From Brevundimonas naejangsanensis (GTDB lineage: Bacteria > Pseudomonadota > Alphaproteobacteria > Caulobacterales > Caulobacteraceae), in assembly GCF_003627995.1 (NCBI RefSeq), contig NZ_CP032707.1, positions 979,501 through 1,043,500 of the forward strand: a DNA stretch of 64,000 nucleotides, read 5' to 3'. The notes below the pieces were generated by a model. That model did no database searches and was not told the origin of the DNA. It was given only the letters and a program-made list of their open reading frames with translations. A program made the position numbers and the translations under genes. This document shows positions 28,247-36,435 of this stretch, piece by piece (position 1 is the first letter of the stretch; each line of letters opens with the position of its first letter).

Positions 28247-28291
28247 GCGCTAACGCGGGCGGCGCGGCCGCCCGCTGCTTGAGCGTTTTTT
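28247..28291 (+). terminator. GCTGCTTGAG element copy 2, acting as purH terminator
   Basis: GCGCTAACGC, then a 9-bp GCGGGCGGC/GCCGCCCGC stem, then TGCTTGAGCG, and directly T6 (28286-28291). It begins three bases after the purH stop, so this repeat copy doubles as an intrinsic terminator. Confidence 0.75.
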
Positions 28292-28331
28292 GCGCTAACG
28301 CGAGCCGCGCGGTGGCTCGCTGCTTGAGCGC
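28292..28331 (+). repeat. GCTGCTTGAG element copy 3
   Basis: Forty bases starting GCGCTAACGCGAGCC and ending GCTCGCTGCTTGAGCGC, in tandem with the preceding copy at a 45-bp period. No T-run follows. Confidence 0.8.
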
Positions 28332-28343
28332 ATACGTTGGAGG

Positions 28344-28379
28344 AAGCGCCGCGATCCCCGGATTGCGGCGCTTTTTCTT
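28344..28379 (+). terminator. Second intrinsic terminator after purH
   Basis: Stem AAGCGCCGC (28344-28352) / GCGGCGCTT (28365-28373), with further pairing in the ATCC..GGAT centre, followed by TTTTTCTT. Confidence 0.85.
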
Positions 28380-28414
28380 GGCCGTCTTGTTGGTGAAGCC
28401 TCCCACAATCCCTC

Positions 28415-28521
28415 TTATCCCGGCGGACGCCGGGATCCAATGCTTTGGCTTCCAAGCACGGCGCTCAATAGACAGGCTTCTGACTGGCGCTCTCACTGGA
28501 TCCCGGCCTCCGCTGGGATGA
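28415..28521. repeat. Inverted pair of ATCCCGGCGGACGCCGGGAT palindromes
   Basis: The left arm (28415-28440) and right arm (28497-28521, a diverged inverse copy with CTGGATCCCGGCCTCC) enclose about 56 bp. It is a REP-doublet-like structure, 107 bp overall. Confidence 0.65.
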
Positions 28522-28601
28522 GCGGATGTTGAAGTCGGCCGCCCAACGCTCGACATGAGGGCGGCCTTTTTCTCGGCGGCGACCGGCGTATGCTGCCCGC
28601 C

Positions 28602-29351
28602 ATGGAAACGATCTCCGCCCGTTGGGCTCGCCTGGAGCCGCTTGTGACCGTCGTCGGCCCCGACGACGACCGGCCGCGCCCGGCGGTGCTGCTGTTCCAC
28701 GGCTGCGGCGGCCTGCGCGCCCACCTGCCGCGCTACGCCGAGGCGGCCAAGGCCGCGGGCTGGCGCGCCTTCATCGTCGATTCCTACGGCCCGCGCGGCT
28801 GGGGCCGGGGCTTCACCCTGGCCACGGTCTGCACCGGCGTGGTCTTTCGCGGCTATGAGCGGGCGGGCGACGTCCTGGCGGCGATCCACGGCGTGTCGCG
28901 GCGGCCCGACGTCGATCCCGCCCGGCTGGTCCTGGGCGGCTGGAGCCACGGCGGCTGGTCGATCATGGAGATGATGACGGAGACGCCCGCGCCCGGCCGT
29001 CTGGGCCTGGCCGATCCCGGCGCGGTCGACCTAGCGGGAGTGAAGGCGGTGTGGCTGGCCTACGCCTACGTCGGGCCCTGGGCCTTCAACCGGATGAAGC
29101 CGTGGCGGCATTGCCCGCGCGTCCTGGCCCTGACGGCGCGGCATGACCACCTGACCACCGTCCGCAACGCCGAACGGGTCAACGCCATGATCCGCCAATG
29201 CGGCGCCGAGGTGGAGAGCTGGGTCGCCGACGGCACCCACGCCTTCGACGAACCGACCAGCAACGGCCCGATGCGCCACCATCCTGAACTGACCGAAGAA
29301 GCCCTGCGCCGCTTCGCCGCCTTCCTCGAGGACGCCGTTCCCCAAGCCTAA
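28602..29351 (+). CDS. Dienelactone hydrolase-type alpha/beta hydrolase
   Basis: About 249 residues with an alpha/beta hydrolase fold: oxyanion region AVLLFHGCGGLR, nucleophile elbow LGGWSHGGW (catalytic Ser), TARHDHLTT near the acid residue, and the catalytic His in VADGTHAFDE. No signal peptide. The start is uncertain: ATGs at 28590 and 28602 are both in frame and neither has a strong ribosome site. Convergent with the OsmC gene, 15 bp apart. The substrate is not deducible. Confidence 0.85.
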   Translation: METISARWARLEPLVTVVGPDDDRPRPAVLLFHGCGGLRAHLPRYAEAAKAAGWRAFIVDSYGPRGWGRGFTLATVCTGVVFRGYERAGDVLAAIHGVSRRPDVDPARLVLGGWSHGGWSIMEMMTETPAPGRLGLADPGAVDLAGVKAVWLAYAYVGPWAFNRMKPWRHCPRVLALTARHDHLTTVRNAERVNAMIRQCGAEVESWVADGTHAFDEPTSNGPMRHHPELTEEALRRFAAFLEDAVPQA

Positions 29352-29366
29352 GGCAGCGCCTGAAGG

Positions 29367-29831
29367 TCAGCGCGGCTCCACCCGGACGTCGCCTCGGACC
29401 GAGTTGGCGATGTAGCACATCTCATGGGCGCGATGGTGCAGGTCGGCCAGGGCCGCCGCGTCCGGCCGCCGGTCCCCGGACCAGGTCACGGCGGGGCGCA
29501 GCACCACCTGGGTCATCGACGTCTTGCCGCGCTCGTCCTGGCCCAGGGTCCCTTCCGCCTCGTCGTGATAGACGTCGACGATGAAGCCGTCCTTACGGGC
29601 GTAGGCCAGGAAGAACAGCATGTGGCAGCTGGACAGGGCCGCGACCAGGGCCTCCTCCGGGTCCACCGCCGCCTCATCCGACAGGGGCGGCGGCAGCATG
29701 GCCGAGGGCGCCGAGGAGCCGCGCACCACGGCCCCGCCGTCAAAGCGCCAGTCGTGGGCGCGCGCATACTTGTTGTCGCTGAAGGGCTGATCGCCCCGAC
29801 GCCATTCGACCGTCGCCTGATGCAGGCTCAT
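29367..29831 (-). CDS. OsmC family hydroperoxide-reductase-like protein
   Basis: 154 residues with the OsmC/Ohr fold. The peroxidatic cysteine is in AALSSCHMLFFLAYARKDG and the second cysteine in AHEMCYIANSVRGDV. Family members reduce organic hydroperoxides or take part in sulfur metabolism. GGAGG lies just before the ATG at 29831. It follows the broken GNAT gene on the same strand with 11 bp between it and that gene's original stop, so the two were probably co-transcribed. Confidence 0.9.
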   Translation of the reverse strand: MSLHQATVEWRRGDQPFSDNKYARAHDWRFDGGAVVRGSSAPSAMLPPPLSDEAAVDPEEALVAALSSCHMLFFLAYARKDGFIVDVYHDEAEGTLGQDERGKTSMTQVVLRPAVTWSGDRRPDAAALADLHHRAHEMCYIANSVRGDVRVEPR

Positions 29832-29842
29832 GTCCGCCTCCT

Positions 29843-30552
29843 TTAGCCCCCGCCCAGCAAGGTATAGGTCATGCGCGCCCGGGCCTGAAACCCCAGCCCG
29901 CGATAGAAGGCGATGGTCGCCTCATGCTCGGCGAAGGCGTGCAGGAAGGCCGCCTCCCCCGAGGCCCTGTCTCGCCGACCACGGCGCGAGACAGGGCCGC
30001 CGCATAGCCCTGGCCGCGATGGTCCGGGTGGGTGCAGACGCCGCTCAGCTCGGTGAAGCCGTCCACGCGCAGCCGCCGCCCCGCCATGGCGACCAGTTCG
30101 CCGTCGCGCTTGACGCCCACGAACGGACCCAGCTTGCGCGTCTGCGACCGGAAGGGACCGGGGCGCGTCAGGGTCGCCAGCGCCAGCATGGCCGGGGCGT
30201 CGGCCTCGTCCAGGGGCTGGATGACGTCGTCCAGCCGCGCGCCTTGCGGACCGACGGGCGTCAGCGCCGTCGCCGTCATCTGCACCAGGGCGACCCGCCC
30301 GGCGATCACGGCGCCGTCGGGCAGGACGTCGACCATCGGCCCGTCCTCGCGCTCGACCAGGCCCCCGCCGGGGTGGCGCCGGTCCAGCTCGGACAGCGCC
30401 CGGCGGCTTTGCGGCGTCGCATCGGCCGCGGCCAGGAACACCCCGATCTCGGGATCGATGCGCACCGCGGCCGACCCCGAATCCGGCGTCACGAACGGCG
30501 CCAGGCGCGTGGTCAGGGCGTTGAACACCGCCCGGTCAAGAGGATGGCTCAT
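29843..30552 (-). pseudogene. GNAT-family N-acetyltransferase with a frameshift
   Basis: The frame opens MSHPLDRAVFNALTTRLAPF and carries an acetyl-CoA binding region, LSGVCTHPDHRGQGYAAALSRAVV. After GETGPRG it switches to unrelated Pro/Ser/Arg-rich sequence and stops at 29869. One extra G in the G5 run (C5 at 29956-29960 on the plus strand) restores EAAFLHAFAEHEATIAFYRG and LGFQARARMTYTLLGGG with a stop at 29843, the normal GNAT C-terminus. A single-base deletion in a homopolymer is therefore likely. A 10-bp inverted repeat (CCCTGTCTCG/CGAGACAGGG) sits beside it. Confidence 0.82.
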
Positions 30553-30624
30553 GGCTCGACGCTCTAGGCGCGAACACGCGGCGACGGAAGCCGCCGCCGC
30601 GACGCCGCGTCCGAAAACCGCCGA

Positions 30625-31662
30625 TCAACCCTGCCAGAAGCCGACGATCTTCTTGACCTCGGCGATGGTCGGCTCGGCGATCTCGCGGGCCTGTTCGGCG
30701 CCGGCGGCCAGGGCGCGGTCGATCTCGGCCGGGTCGGCCATCAGGCGGCGCATCTCGGCGGTCACATTGGCCATGGACGACACGGCCAGCTCGGCCAGCC
30801 TGGGCTTGAAGGCGCCGAAGCCCTGGCCCGCGAACTCGGCCAGCACCGCCTCCCGCGTCGTATCGGCCAGGGCGGCGTAGATGGCCACCAGGTTCTTGGC
30901 CTCGGCCCGGCCTTCCAGACCCTCGACCGTATCCGGCAGCGGCTCCATGTCGGTCTTGGCCTTGCGGATCTTGTTGGCGATGGCGTCGGCGTCGTCGGTC
31001 AGATTGATGCGCGACAGGTCCGACGGGTCGGACTTGGACATCTTGGCCGAGCCGTCGCGCAGGCTCATCACCCGCGTCGCCGGGCCCTGGATCAGCGGCT
31101 CGGGCAGGGGGAAGTAACCGGGCGCGTTGAAGTCGTTGTTGAACTTCTGGGCGATGTCGCGGGTCAGCTCCAGGTGCTGCTTCTGGTCCTCCCCGACCGG
31201 CACCTCGGTCGCCTTGTAGAGCAGGATGTCCGCCGCCTGCAGCACCGGATAGGTGTAGAGGCCGACGCTGGAGCGTTCCTTGTGCTTGCCCGACTTCTCC
31301 TTGAACTGGGTCATCCGGTCCAGCCAGCCGAGGCGGCCGACGCAGTTGAAGATCCAGGCCAGCTCGGTGTGGGCGGGCACGGCCGACTGCGGAAAGATGA
31401 CGGCCTTGGCCGGGTCCAGGCCCGAGGCCAGATAGGCCGCCGCGATCTCGCGCGTCTGGGCGGCCAGCTTCTCGGGCTCCTGCCATACGGTGATGGCGTG
31501 CAGGTCGGCGACGAAGACGAACAGGGGCGCGCCCGTCTCCTGCAGCTCGGTGAAGCGCTTCAGCGCGCCCAGATAGTTGCCCAGGTGCAAGGCGCCGGAG
31601 GCCTGGATGCCGGACAGGATGCGGCGCGGGCCGGTGTATTGGGCCGGGGTCTGGTCAGTCAT
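30625..31662 (-). CDS. trpS: Tryptophanyl-tRNA synthetase
   Basis: Class I aminoacyl-tRNA synthetase charging tRNA-Trp. The 345 residues hold the HIGH-equivalent [12 protein letters not shown] near the N-terminus and the KMSKS motif in [19 protein letters not shown] and [17 protein letters not shown] are family typical. It is the last gene of the minus-strand block mutS-glnD-murJ-trpS, with 173 bp separating it from murJ. Confidence 0.97.
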   Translation of the reverse strand: MTDQTPAQYTGPRRILSGIQASGALHLGNYLGALKRFTELQETGAPLFVFVADLHAITVWQEPEKLAAQTREIAAAYLASGLDPAKAVIFPQSAVPAHTELAWIFNCVGRLGWLDRMTQFKEKSGKHKERSSVGLYTYPVLQAADILLYKATEVPVGEDQKQHLELTRDIAQKFNNDFNAPGYFPLPEPLIQGPATRVMSLRDGSAKMSKSDPSDLSRINLTDDADAIANKIRKAKTDMEPLPDTVEGLEGRAEAKNLVAIYAALADTTREAVLAEFAGQGFGAFKPRLAELAVSSMANVTAEMRRLMADPAEIDRALAAGAEQAREIAEPTIAEVKKIVGFWQG

Positions 31663-31835
31663 GATAGCGGATCTCGGAAGTCGAAAGGCGGATGTCGGCG
31701 CACGGTTTCGCGTGCGAAAGCGGGGCGTGCGGAAGCCCGGGGCGGCGGATCAGCCGCGCCATCGTCCGTGAGCGAGAAATCGTCCCGAAAGCGCCATGCC
31801 CTCGCGCTTATCGGTTCGACGCGCCAAGGGCAAGC

Positions 31836-33533
31836 TCACCGCGACCGCCGGATCAGGCCCCTGACCTCGGCCACGGTCACGGCGCGGGTCAGGAAGGCCA
31901 GGACGACATAGGCCAAGCCGCCCGCCGCCACGACCAGCAGCAGGGTGATCTCCTTGGCGCCGTGATCGACGCCCACCATGGCCAGCAGGTCCTGAACCGG
32001 CGCCTGCAGCAGGGGCCGCGCCCAGGAGGCCGCGCCGACCACGGCGGCCAGGCCCGCGCTGGCCAGGACGATGCGCGACAGCCGCCAGACCGCACGCGCG
32101 CCCGGCCGGTAATGGCCGCGCCGCCACAAGCTCGTCCCCAGCAGCAGGACGTTGGTCCAGGCCGAGGCGCTGACCGCCGCGGCGATGCCCGAAACGCCCA
32201 TGCCGAGATAGAAGAGGGCGATGGCCAGAACGGCGTTGACCGCCACCGAGGCCAGGGCGAAGGCCATGGGCCGTCGCGTGTCGCCGCGCGCGAAGAAGGC
32301 CGGGGCCAGGATGCGGATCAGGACGAAGGCGGGCACGCCCCAGCCGAAATGCAGCAGGGCCCGGGCGGTGTTGACGGCGTCGACCTGCAGGAAGGCGCCG
32401 CGCGTGAACAGGGCGTCGATCAGGAAGTAGGGCATGGCCATCAGGGCCGCCGCCGCCGGCAGGGTCAGGGCCATGGACAGGATCAGGGCCTCGTCCATCG
32501 AGGCCTGCTGCTGCCCCCTGTCCTCGGACGCCACCGCCGCCGACAGCTTGGGCAGCAGGGCGATGCCGATCGCCACCCCGACCAGACCCAGCGGCAGCTG
32601 ATACAGCCGGTCCGCCGTCGCCAGCCAGGTGCGCCCGCCATCGACGAAGCTGGACAGGTTGCCGGAGATGAAGACGTTGATCTGGGTGGCGCTGTTGCCG
32701 ATGGCGGCGGGAATAGCGGTGATGATGATGGCCTTCACCGCCGGGGTCATTTTCGGCAGGCTGAGGCGGATGTTCGCCCCGGCCCGGCGCGCCGCCCACC
32801 AGCACAGGCCGGCCTGGGCCACGCCCGCGACCAGCACGGCCCAGGAGGCGGCGTAGGCGGCCTCGATCTGATCGCCCTTCACCGGGATGACGGCGGCCAG
32901 CATGATCAGGTTCAGCAGGATCGGATAGGCGCCCGAGACGATGAAGCGCCCCCTCGCGTTCAGCACCCCGCTGAGCAGGGCGGCGATCGCCATGCAGGGC
33001 AGGTAGGGCATGGTGATCTGGGTCAGGATCACGGCCAGTTTGAAGCGGGCCGGATCATCCAGGAAACCGATGTTGATGACGGTCATCAGCCACGGCATGG
33101 CCAGCTGGGCGACCAGGGTCAGGGCCACGGTGACGGCGGCCACGGCGGCCAGGGCGTCGGTCGCGACCTTGTCGGCCGCCGCCTCGCCCTCGCTCTTCAG
33201 CGTCTTGGCGTAGGCGGGCACGAAGGCGGCGGCGAAGGCCCCTTCGGCGAAGATGCGCCGGAAAAGATTGGGGAAGTTCAGCGCCGTATAATAGGCGTCA
33301 GCCGCCGGTCCGGCCGAGGCGCCCAGCGCCGCCGTAATGACCAGATCGCGCGCGAACCCGGCCAGGCGGCTGAGCAAGGTCATGGCGCTGAAGATGGCGG
33401 AAGACCGCGCCACCCCGCCCGCCTTGGGCTTGGTCGTCGCAGCGGAGGCCGCCGGCTGGACCACCGGCTCGACCATGGCGTTTGCAGCCGAGATCGGCGC
33501 GGCCGGTTCGATGGGATCGGTCTTGTCGTTCAC
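31836..33533 (-). CDS. murJ: Lipid II flippase MurJ (MviN)
   Basis: Flips lipid-linked peptidoglycan precursors across the inner membrane. The product has 565 residues. A polar N-terminal tail precedes the MOP-superfamily core of about 14 helices, beginning AIFSAMTLLSRLAGFARDLVITAALG and ADAYYTALNFPNLFRRIFAEGAFAAAFVPAYA, signatures of MurJ. It starts with GTG at 33533, with AGGA upstream and 30 bp after the glnD stop, so it is in one operon with glnD. Confidence 0.95.
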   Translation of the reverse strand: MNDKTDPIEPAAPISAANAMVEPVVQPAASAATTKPKAGGVARSSAIFSAMTLLSRLAGFARDLVITAALGASAGPAADAYYTALNFPNLFRRIFAEGAFAAAFVPAYAKTLKSEGEAAADKVATDALAAVAAVTVALTLVAQLAMPWLMTVINIGFLDDPARFKLAVILTQITMPYLPCMAIAALLSGVLNARGRFIVSGAYPILLNLIMLAAVIPVKGDQIEAAYAASWAVLVAGVAQAGLCWWAARRAGANIRLSLPKMTPAVKAIIITAIPAAIGNSATQINVFISGNLSSFVDGGRTWLATADRLYQLPLGLVGVAIGIALLPKLSAAVASEDRGQQQASMDEALILSMALTLPAAAALMAMPYFLIDALFTRGAFLQVDAVNTARALLHFGWGVPAFVLIRILAPAFFARGDTRRPMAFALASVAVNAVLAIALFYLGMGVSGIAAAVSASAWTNVLLLGTSLWRRGHYRPGARAVWRLSRIVLASAGLAAVVGAASWARPLLQAPVQDLLAMVGVDHGAKEITLLLVVAAGGLAYVVLAFLTRAVTVAEVRGLIRRSR

Positions 33534-33563
33534 GGCTGTTCCTGCGCTCGGTCCCCAAACGCC

Positions 33564-36266
33564 TTAGCGCGCCTGCGGGCCGCTGGATACGGCCTTGCGG
33601 CCCATGGCGCCCTCAAGGTCCGAGACGTCGCGCATGCTGGCCCGCACAGGAACGATGCGCCGTCCCGCCGGGCCTTGGGGCGCCCGGTCCAGCACCTCCA
33701 GCAGGTCGCCCCTCAGCGCCTCCAACCGCGCCTTGTCCGTCGGCTTCCGCCCGTCGGCGTCGGTGATGTAGAAGCCGTCCACCGCCCGTTCGCCGAAGCT
33801 GGCGACGTGGGCCGAGCGGGTTGAATAGCGGTGCGCCGAGATGGTCCGCGCCAGGTCGGCCAGCAGGCCCGGCCGGTCGGCGCCGGAAACCTCGATCACC
33901 ACGGCGCTGGTGCCGGTGTCGGCGTCGATGCGCACTACCGGCCGCACCTCGAACACAGCCCGCCGGGCGCTGACGCGCGGCGCCTGCATGGCCGAGGTCC
34001 GTGCGCCTTTCAACACCGCCCGCTCCATCGCCTTGACCAGAATGGCCAGCCGTCGCGGCTCGCGCCCGCCATAGGGTTCGCCCGCGCCATCCTGAATCTC
34101 GAACACGTCCAGCGCCATGTCGTCGTCGGCCGTGGCCAGACGCGCGCCCACCACGTCGGCGCCCGCCATCGACAGCGTCGCCGCCAGATCGGCGAACAGG
34201 CCGGGCCGGTCGCGCGCCGCCACGGCCACGCGGGCGGTGGATGCCAGCGGCCCCTCGGCGGGCAGGGCCTCGACCGCCGCCCCCTCTCGCCGCGCCCGTT
34301 CGACCAGCGCCGGGTGGTCGGCCAGAGGGTCTTCGCGCGTCACGGCGTCGCCCCGGAACAGAGCCTCGGCGGCCTCGAACAGGGCGCGCATCAGCTGCCC
34401 CTTCCAGCCGTTCCACACCCCCGGCCCCACGGCGCGGATGTCGGCCACGGTCAGGACCATCAGCATGCGCAGCCGCTCCGGATCGCCCACCGCCTCGGCG
34501 AAGGCGCGCACGGTCGAGGGATCGGACACGTCGCGCTTCTGGGCGTAGTCGCTCATCAGCAGATGATGGCGCACCAGCCAGACCACCAGCTCGATCCGGC
34601 GCGGATCGACGCCCAGCCGCTCGCAGGCCCGGCGCGCGGCGATGGCCCCGTCCTCCAACTGGCCCCGGTCGCCGCCCTTGCCCACGTCGTGCAGCAGCAT
34701 GGCCAGCATCAGGACTTCGATATCGGCGATGCGGGGCACGATGGCGGTCGAGGCCGGGTGGTCGGCCTTCAGCTTGCCACGCGCGATGTCGTTGATGACG
34801 CCCACCGCCTGCAAGGTGTGCTCGTCCACCGTATAGGCGTGGTACATGTTGAACTGGGTCTGGCCGACGATCCGCCCCCATTCGGGCAGGAAGCGGCCCA
34901 GCAGCCCCGTCTCGTTCATGATCGACAGGACGCGATAGGGCCGCTGGCCGTGGGCCAACACCGTCAGAAACGCCTCGGCCGCGCGCGGGTCGCGGCGCAG
35001 GGCGGGCGTCACCAGCGTCAGCGAGCGGATCACGGCGGCGAAGGCGTCGGGGTGCAAGTCCAGGTCCAGCCGGTCCGCCTCGACGAACAGCATCAGCAGC
35101 CGCGCCGGATCGCGGGCGAAGACATTGGCGCCCGTCACGGTCAGCCGCCCCTCCTCCACCGCCAAGCCGTCAAAGGCGAGCTTGACCCGGCGGCGGCGGA
35201 TCAGCCGCGACAGGCCGCGCGCCAGCCCTTCCGCCTTCTTCTGCTGGCGCGCCTCCAGCTGGGCCGAGACGGCGCGGGTCAGAGCGCCGACCTCGCGCGC
35301 CACCTGGAAATAGCGGCGCATGAAGCGTTCGACCGCCAGTTCGTCGCCGCGCCCGCGCCAGCCCATGCGCCGCGCGATCTCGGGCTGGAAATCGAAGGTC
35401 AGCTTCTCCTCGGCCCGCCCGGCGATCAGGTGCAGATGAATGCGCACCCGCCACAGGAAGCCGGCCGCTTCCCGGAAGCTGCGTAGTTCCCGCGCGGTCA
35501 GCAGGCCTTCCAGCGCCGCCTGCCCTCGCTCGCTGTCCGGAGCCAGCGACCGGGCGATCCAGAATAGGGTGTTGAGGTCGCGAAGTCCGCCCTTGCCGTC
35601 CTTGACGTTCGGCTCGACGCGATAGCGGACGGCGCCGGTCTTCTGCAGGCGCACGTCGCGCTCGGCCATCTTGGCGGCGATGAAGGGGCGCGGGTCGGCG
35701 CGGGCGACTTCGCTGCGGAACCGTTTCAGCAGGCTTTCGCCGAGGCCCGCATCCCCCGCCAGCACCCGCGCTTCCAGCAGGGTCGTGCGCACGGTCATGT
35801 CGTCGCGCGCCAGCGCCAGGGTCTCGCCGATGGAGCGGAAGGCCGAGCCGACCTTCAGCCCCAGATCCCACAGGACGTAATGGACGAACTCGACCACCGC
35901 CTGGGCGCGCGGACTGATCGCCTGTCCCGGCCGCAGGAACAGCAGGTCGAGGTCCGAAAAGGGCGCCAGCACCCCGCGCCCGTAGCCGCCGACGGCCAGC
36001 AAGGTCAGCCGCTCGTCCGGGGCCGGATGGGCCTGCTCGGTCGCGAACCGCCACAGGGTGGTGAGAAGGGCGTCGGCGGCCTCGGCGTAAAGGCGCGCCG
36101 CTTCGGCGCCGTCGGCGGCGCTTTCGGCGCGGCGGGCGGCGCGGGCGCGGTCGGCGTCGAAGCTTTCACGCAAGAGCGCCGTGACGGCGGCGCGCGGGTC
36201 CGGCGCCGAGGCGGCGTCGAGAACAGCGGACGGGAGCGGGGGCGAGGCGGTCACGGCGGCGAGCAT
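33564..36266 (-). CDS. glnD: [Protein-PII] uridylyltransferase GlnD
   Basis: Nitrogen sensor that uridylylates and de-uridylylates PII according to glutamine. About 900 residues: the nucleotidyltransferase motif GGYGRGVLAPFSDLDLLFL, a central HD domain (MLLHDVGKGGDRGQ), and two C-terminal ACT domains (VAVAARDRPGLFADLAATLSMAG; IEVSGADRPGLLADLARTISAH). I chose the ATG at 36266, with GGGAGA upstream. A longer start at 36380 would translate the intergenic repeat (PIPGPSPIEGEG) and is not credible. A 148-bp repeat element separates it from mutS. Confidence 0.95.
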   Translation of the reverse strand: MLAAVTASPPLPSAVLDAASAPDPRAAVTALLRESFDADRARAARRAESAADGAEAARLYAEAADALLTTLWRFATEQAHPAPDERLTLLAVGGYGRGVLAPFSDLDLLFLRPGQAISPRAQAVVEFVHYVLWDLGLKVGSAFRSIGETLALARDDMTVRTTLLEARVLAGDAGLGESLLKRFRSEVARADPRPFIAAKMAERDVRLQKTGAVRYRVEPNVKDGKGGLRDLNTLFWIARSLAPDSERGQAALEGLLTARELRSFREAAGFLWRVRIHLHLIAGRAEEKLTFDFQPEIARRMGWRGRGDELAVERFMRRYFQVAREVGALTRAVSAQLEARQQKKAEGLARGLSRLIRRRRVKLAFDGLAVEEGRLTVTGANVFARDPARLLMLFVEADRLDLDLHPDAFAAVIRSLTLVTPALRRDPRAAEAFLTVLAHGQRPYRVLSIMNETGLLGRFLPEWGRIVGQTQFNMYHAYTVDEHTLQAVGVINDIARGKLKADHPASTAIVPRIADIEVLMLAMLLHDVGKGGDRGQLEDGAIAARRACERLGVDPRRIELVVWLVRHHLLMSDYAQKRDVSDPSTVRAFAEAVGDPERLRMLMVLTVADIRAVGPGVWNGWKGQLMRALFEAAEALFRGDAVTREDPLADHPALVERARREGAAVEALPAEGPLASTARVAVAARDRPGLFADLAATLSMAGADVVGARLATADDDMALDVFEIQDGAGEPYGGREPRRLAILVKAMERAVLKGARTSAMQAPRVSARRAVFEVRPVVRIDADTGTSAVVIEVSGADRPGLLADLARTISAHRYSTRSAHVASFGERAVDGFYITDADGRKPTDKARLEALRGDLLEVLDRAPQGPAGRRIVPVRASMRDVSDLEGAMGRKAVSSGPQAR

Positions 36267-36278
36267 AGCACCATTTCT

Positions 36279-36426
36279 CCCTTCCCCCTCGATGGGGGAA
36301 GGGCCGGGGATGGGGGTGCGGACGCGAGCTTGATGATAGGGCGCGGGAGACGCGTGGCGTCTCTGAAACTCAACCTCCACCCGCCTGCCAACACCCCACC
36401 CAACCCTCCCCCATCGAGGGGGAGGG
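36279..36426 (-). repeat. 148-bp structured doublet, copy 1 (mutS-glnD gap)
   Basis: Ends are palindromes built on CCCTCCCCCATCGAGGGGGAGGG-type sequence (36404-36426) and CCCTTCCCCCTCGATGGGGG with its complement (36279-36303). The centre carries a GAGACGC/GCGTCTC hairpin. On the minus strand it aligns end to end with 48091-48239: about 45 bases at each end are conserved and the centre has diverged. It starts 9 bases after the mutS stop. Confidence 0.85.
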
Positions 36427-36435
36427 CTTCCGCGC

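Larger units (their letters stand above)
28244..28601. other. 358-bp repeat-rich intergenic region after purH
   Basis: No gene is seen. It consists of two tandem 40-bp GCTGCTTGAG elements, the first ending in T6, then a second intrinsic terminator (28344-28377), then an inverted pair of ATCCCGGC-type palindromes (28415-28521) and about 80 bp before the hydrolase gene. Confidence 0.7.

Noticed and set aside
28247..28331. Tandem repeats after purH considered as a short CRISPR array
   Set aside because: Two units at a 45-bp period without spacers of constant length or unique content, each a palindrome; no cas genes nearby.
36267..36380. N-terminal extension of GlnD starting at 36380
   Set aside because: The extra residues (PIPGPSPIEGEG) come from the intergenic doublet, and the ATG at 36266 has a proper ribosome site.
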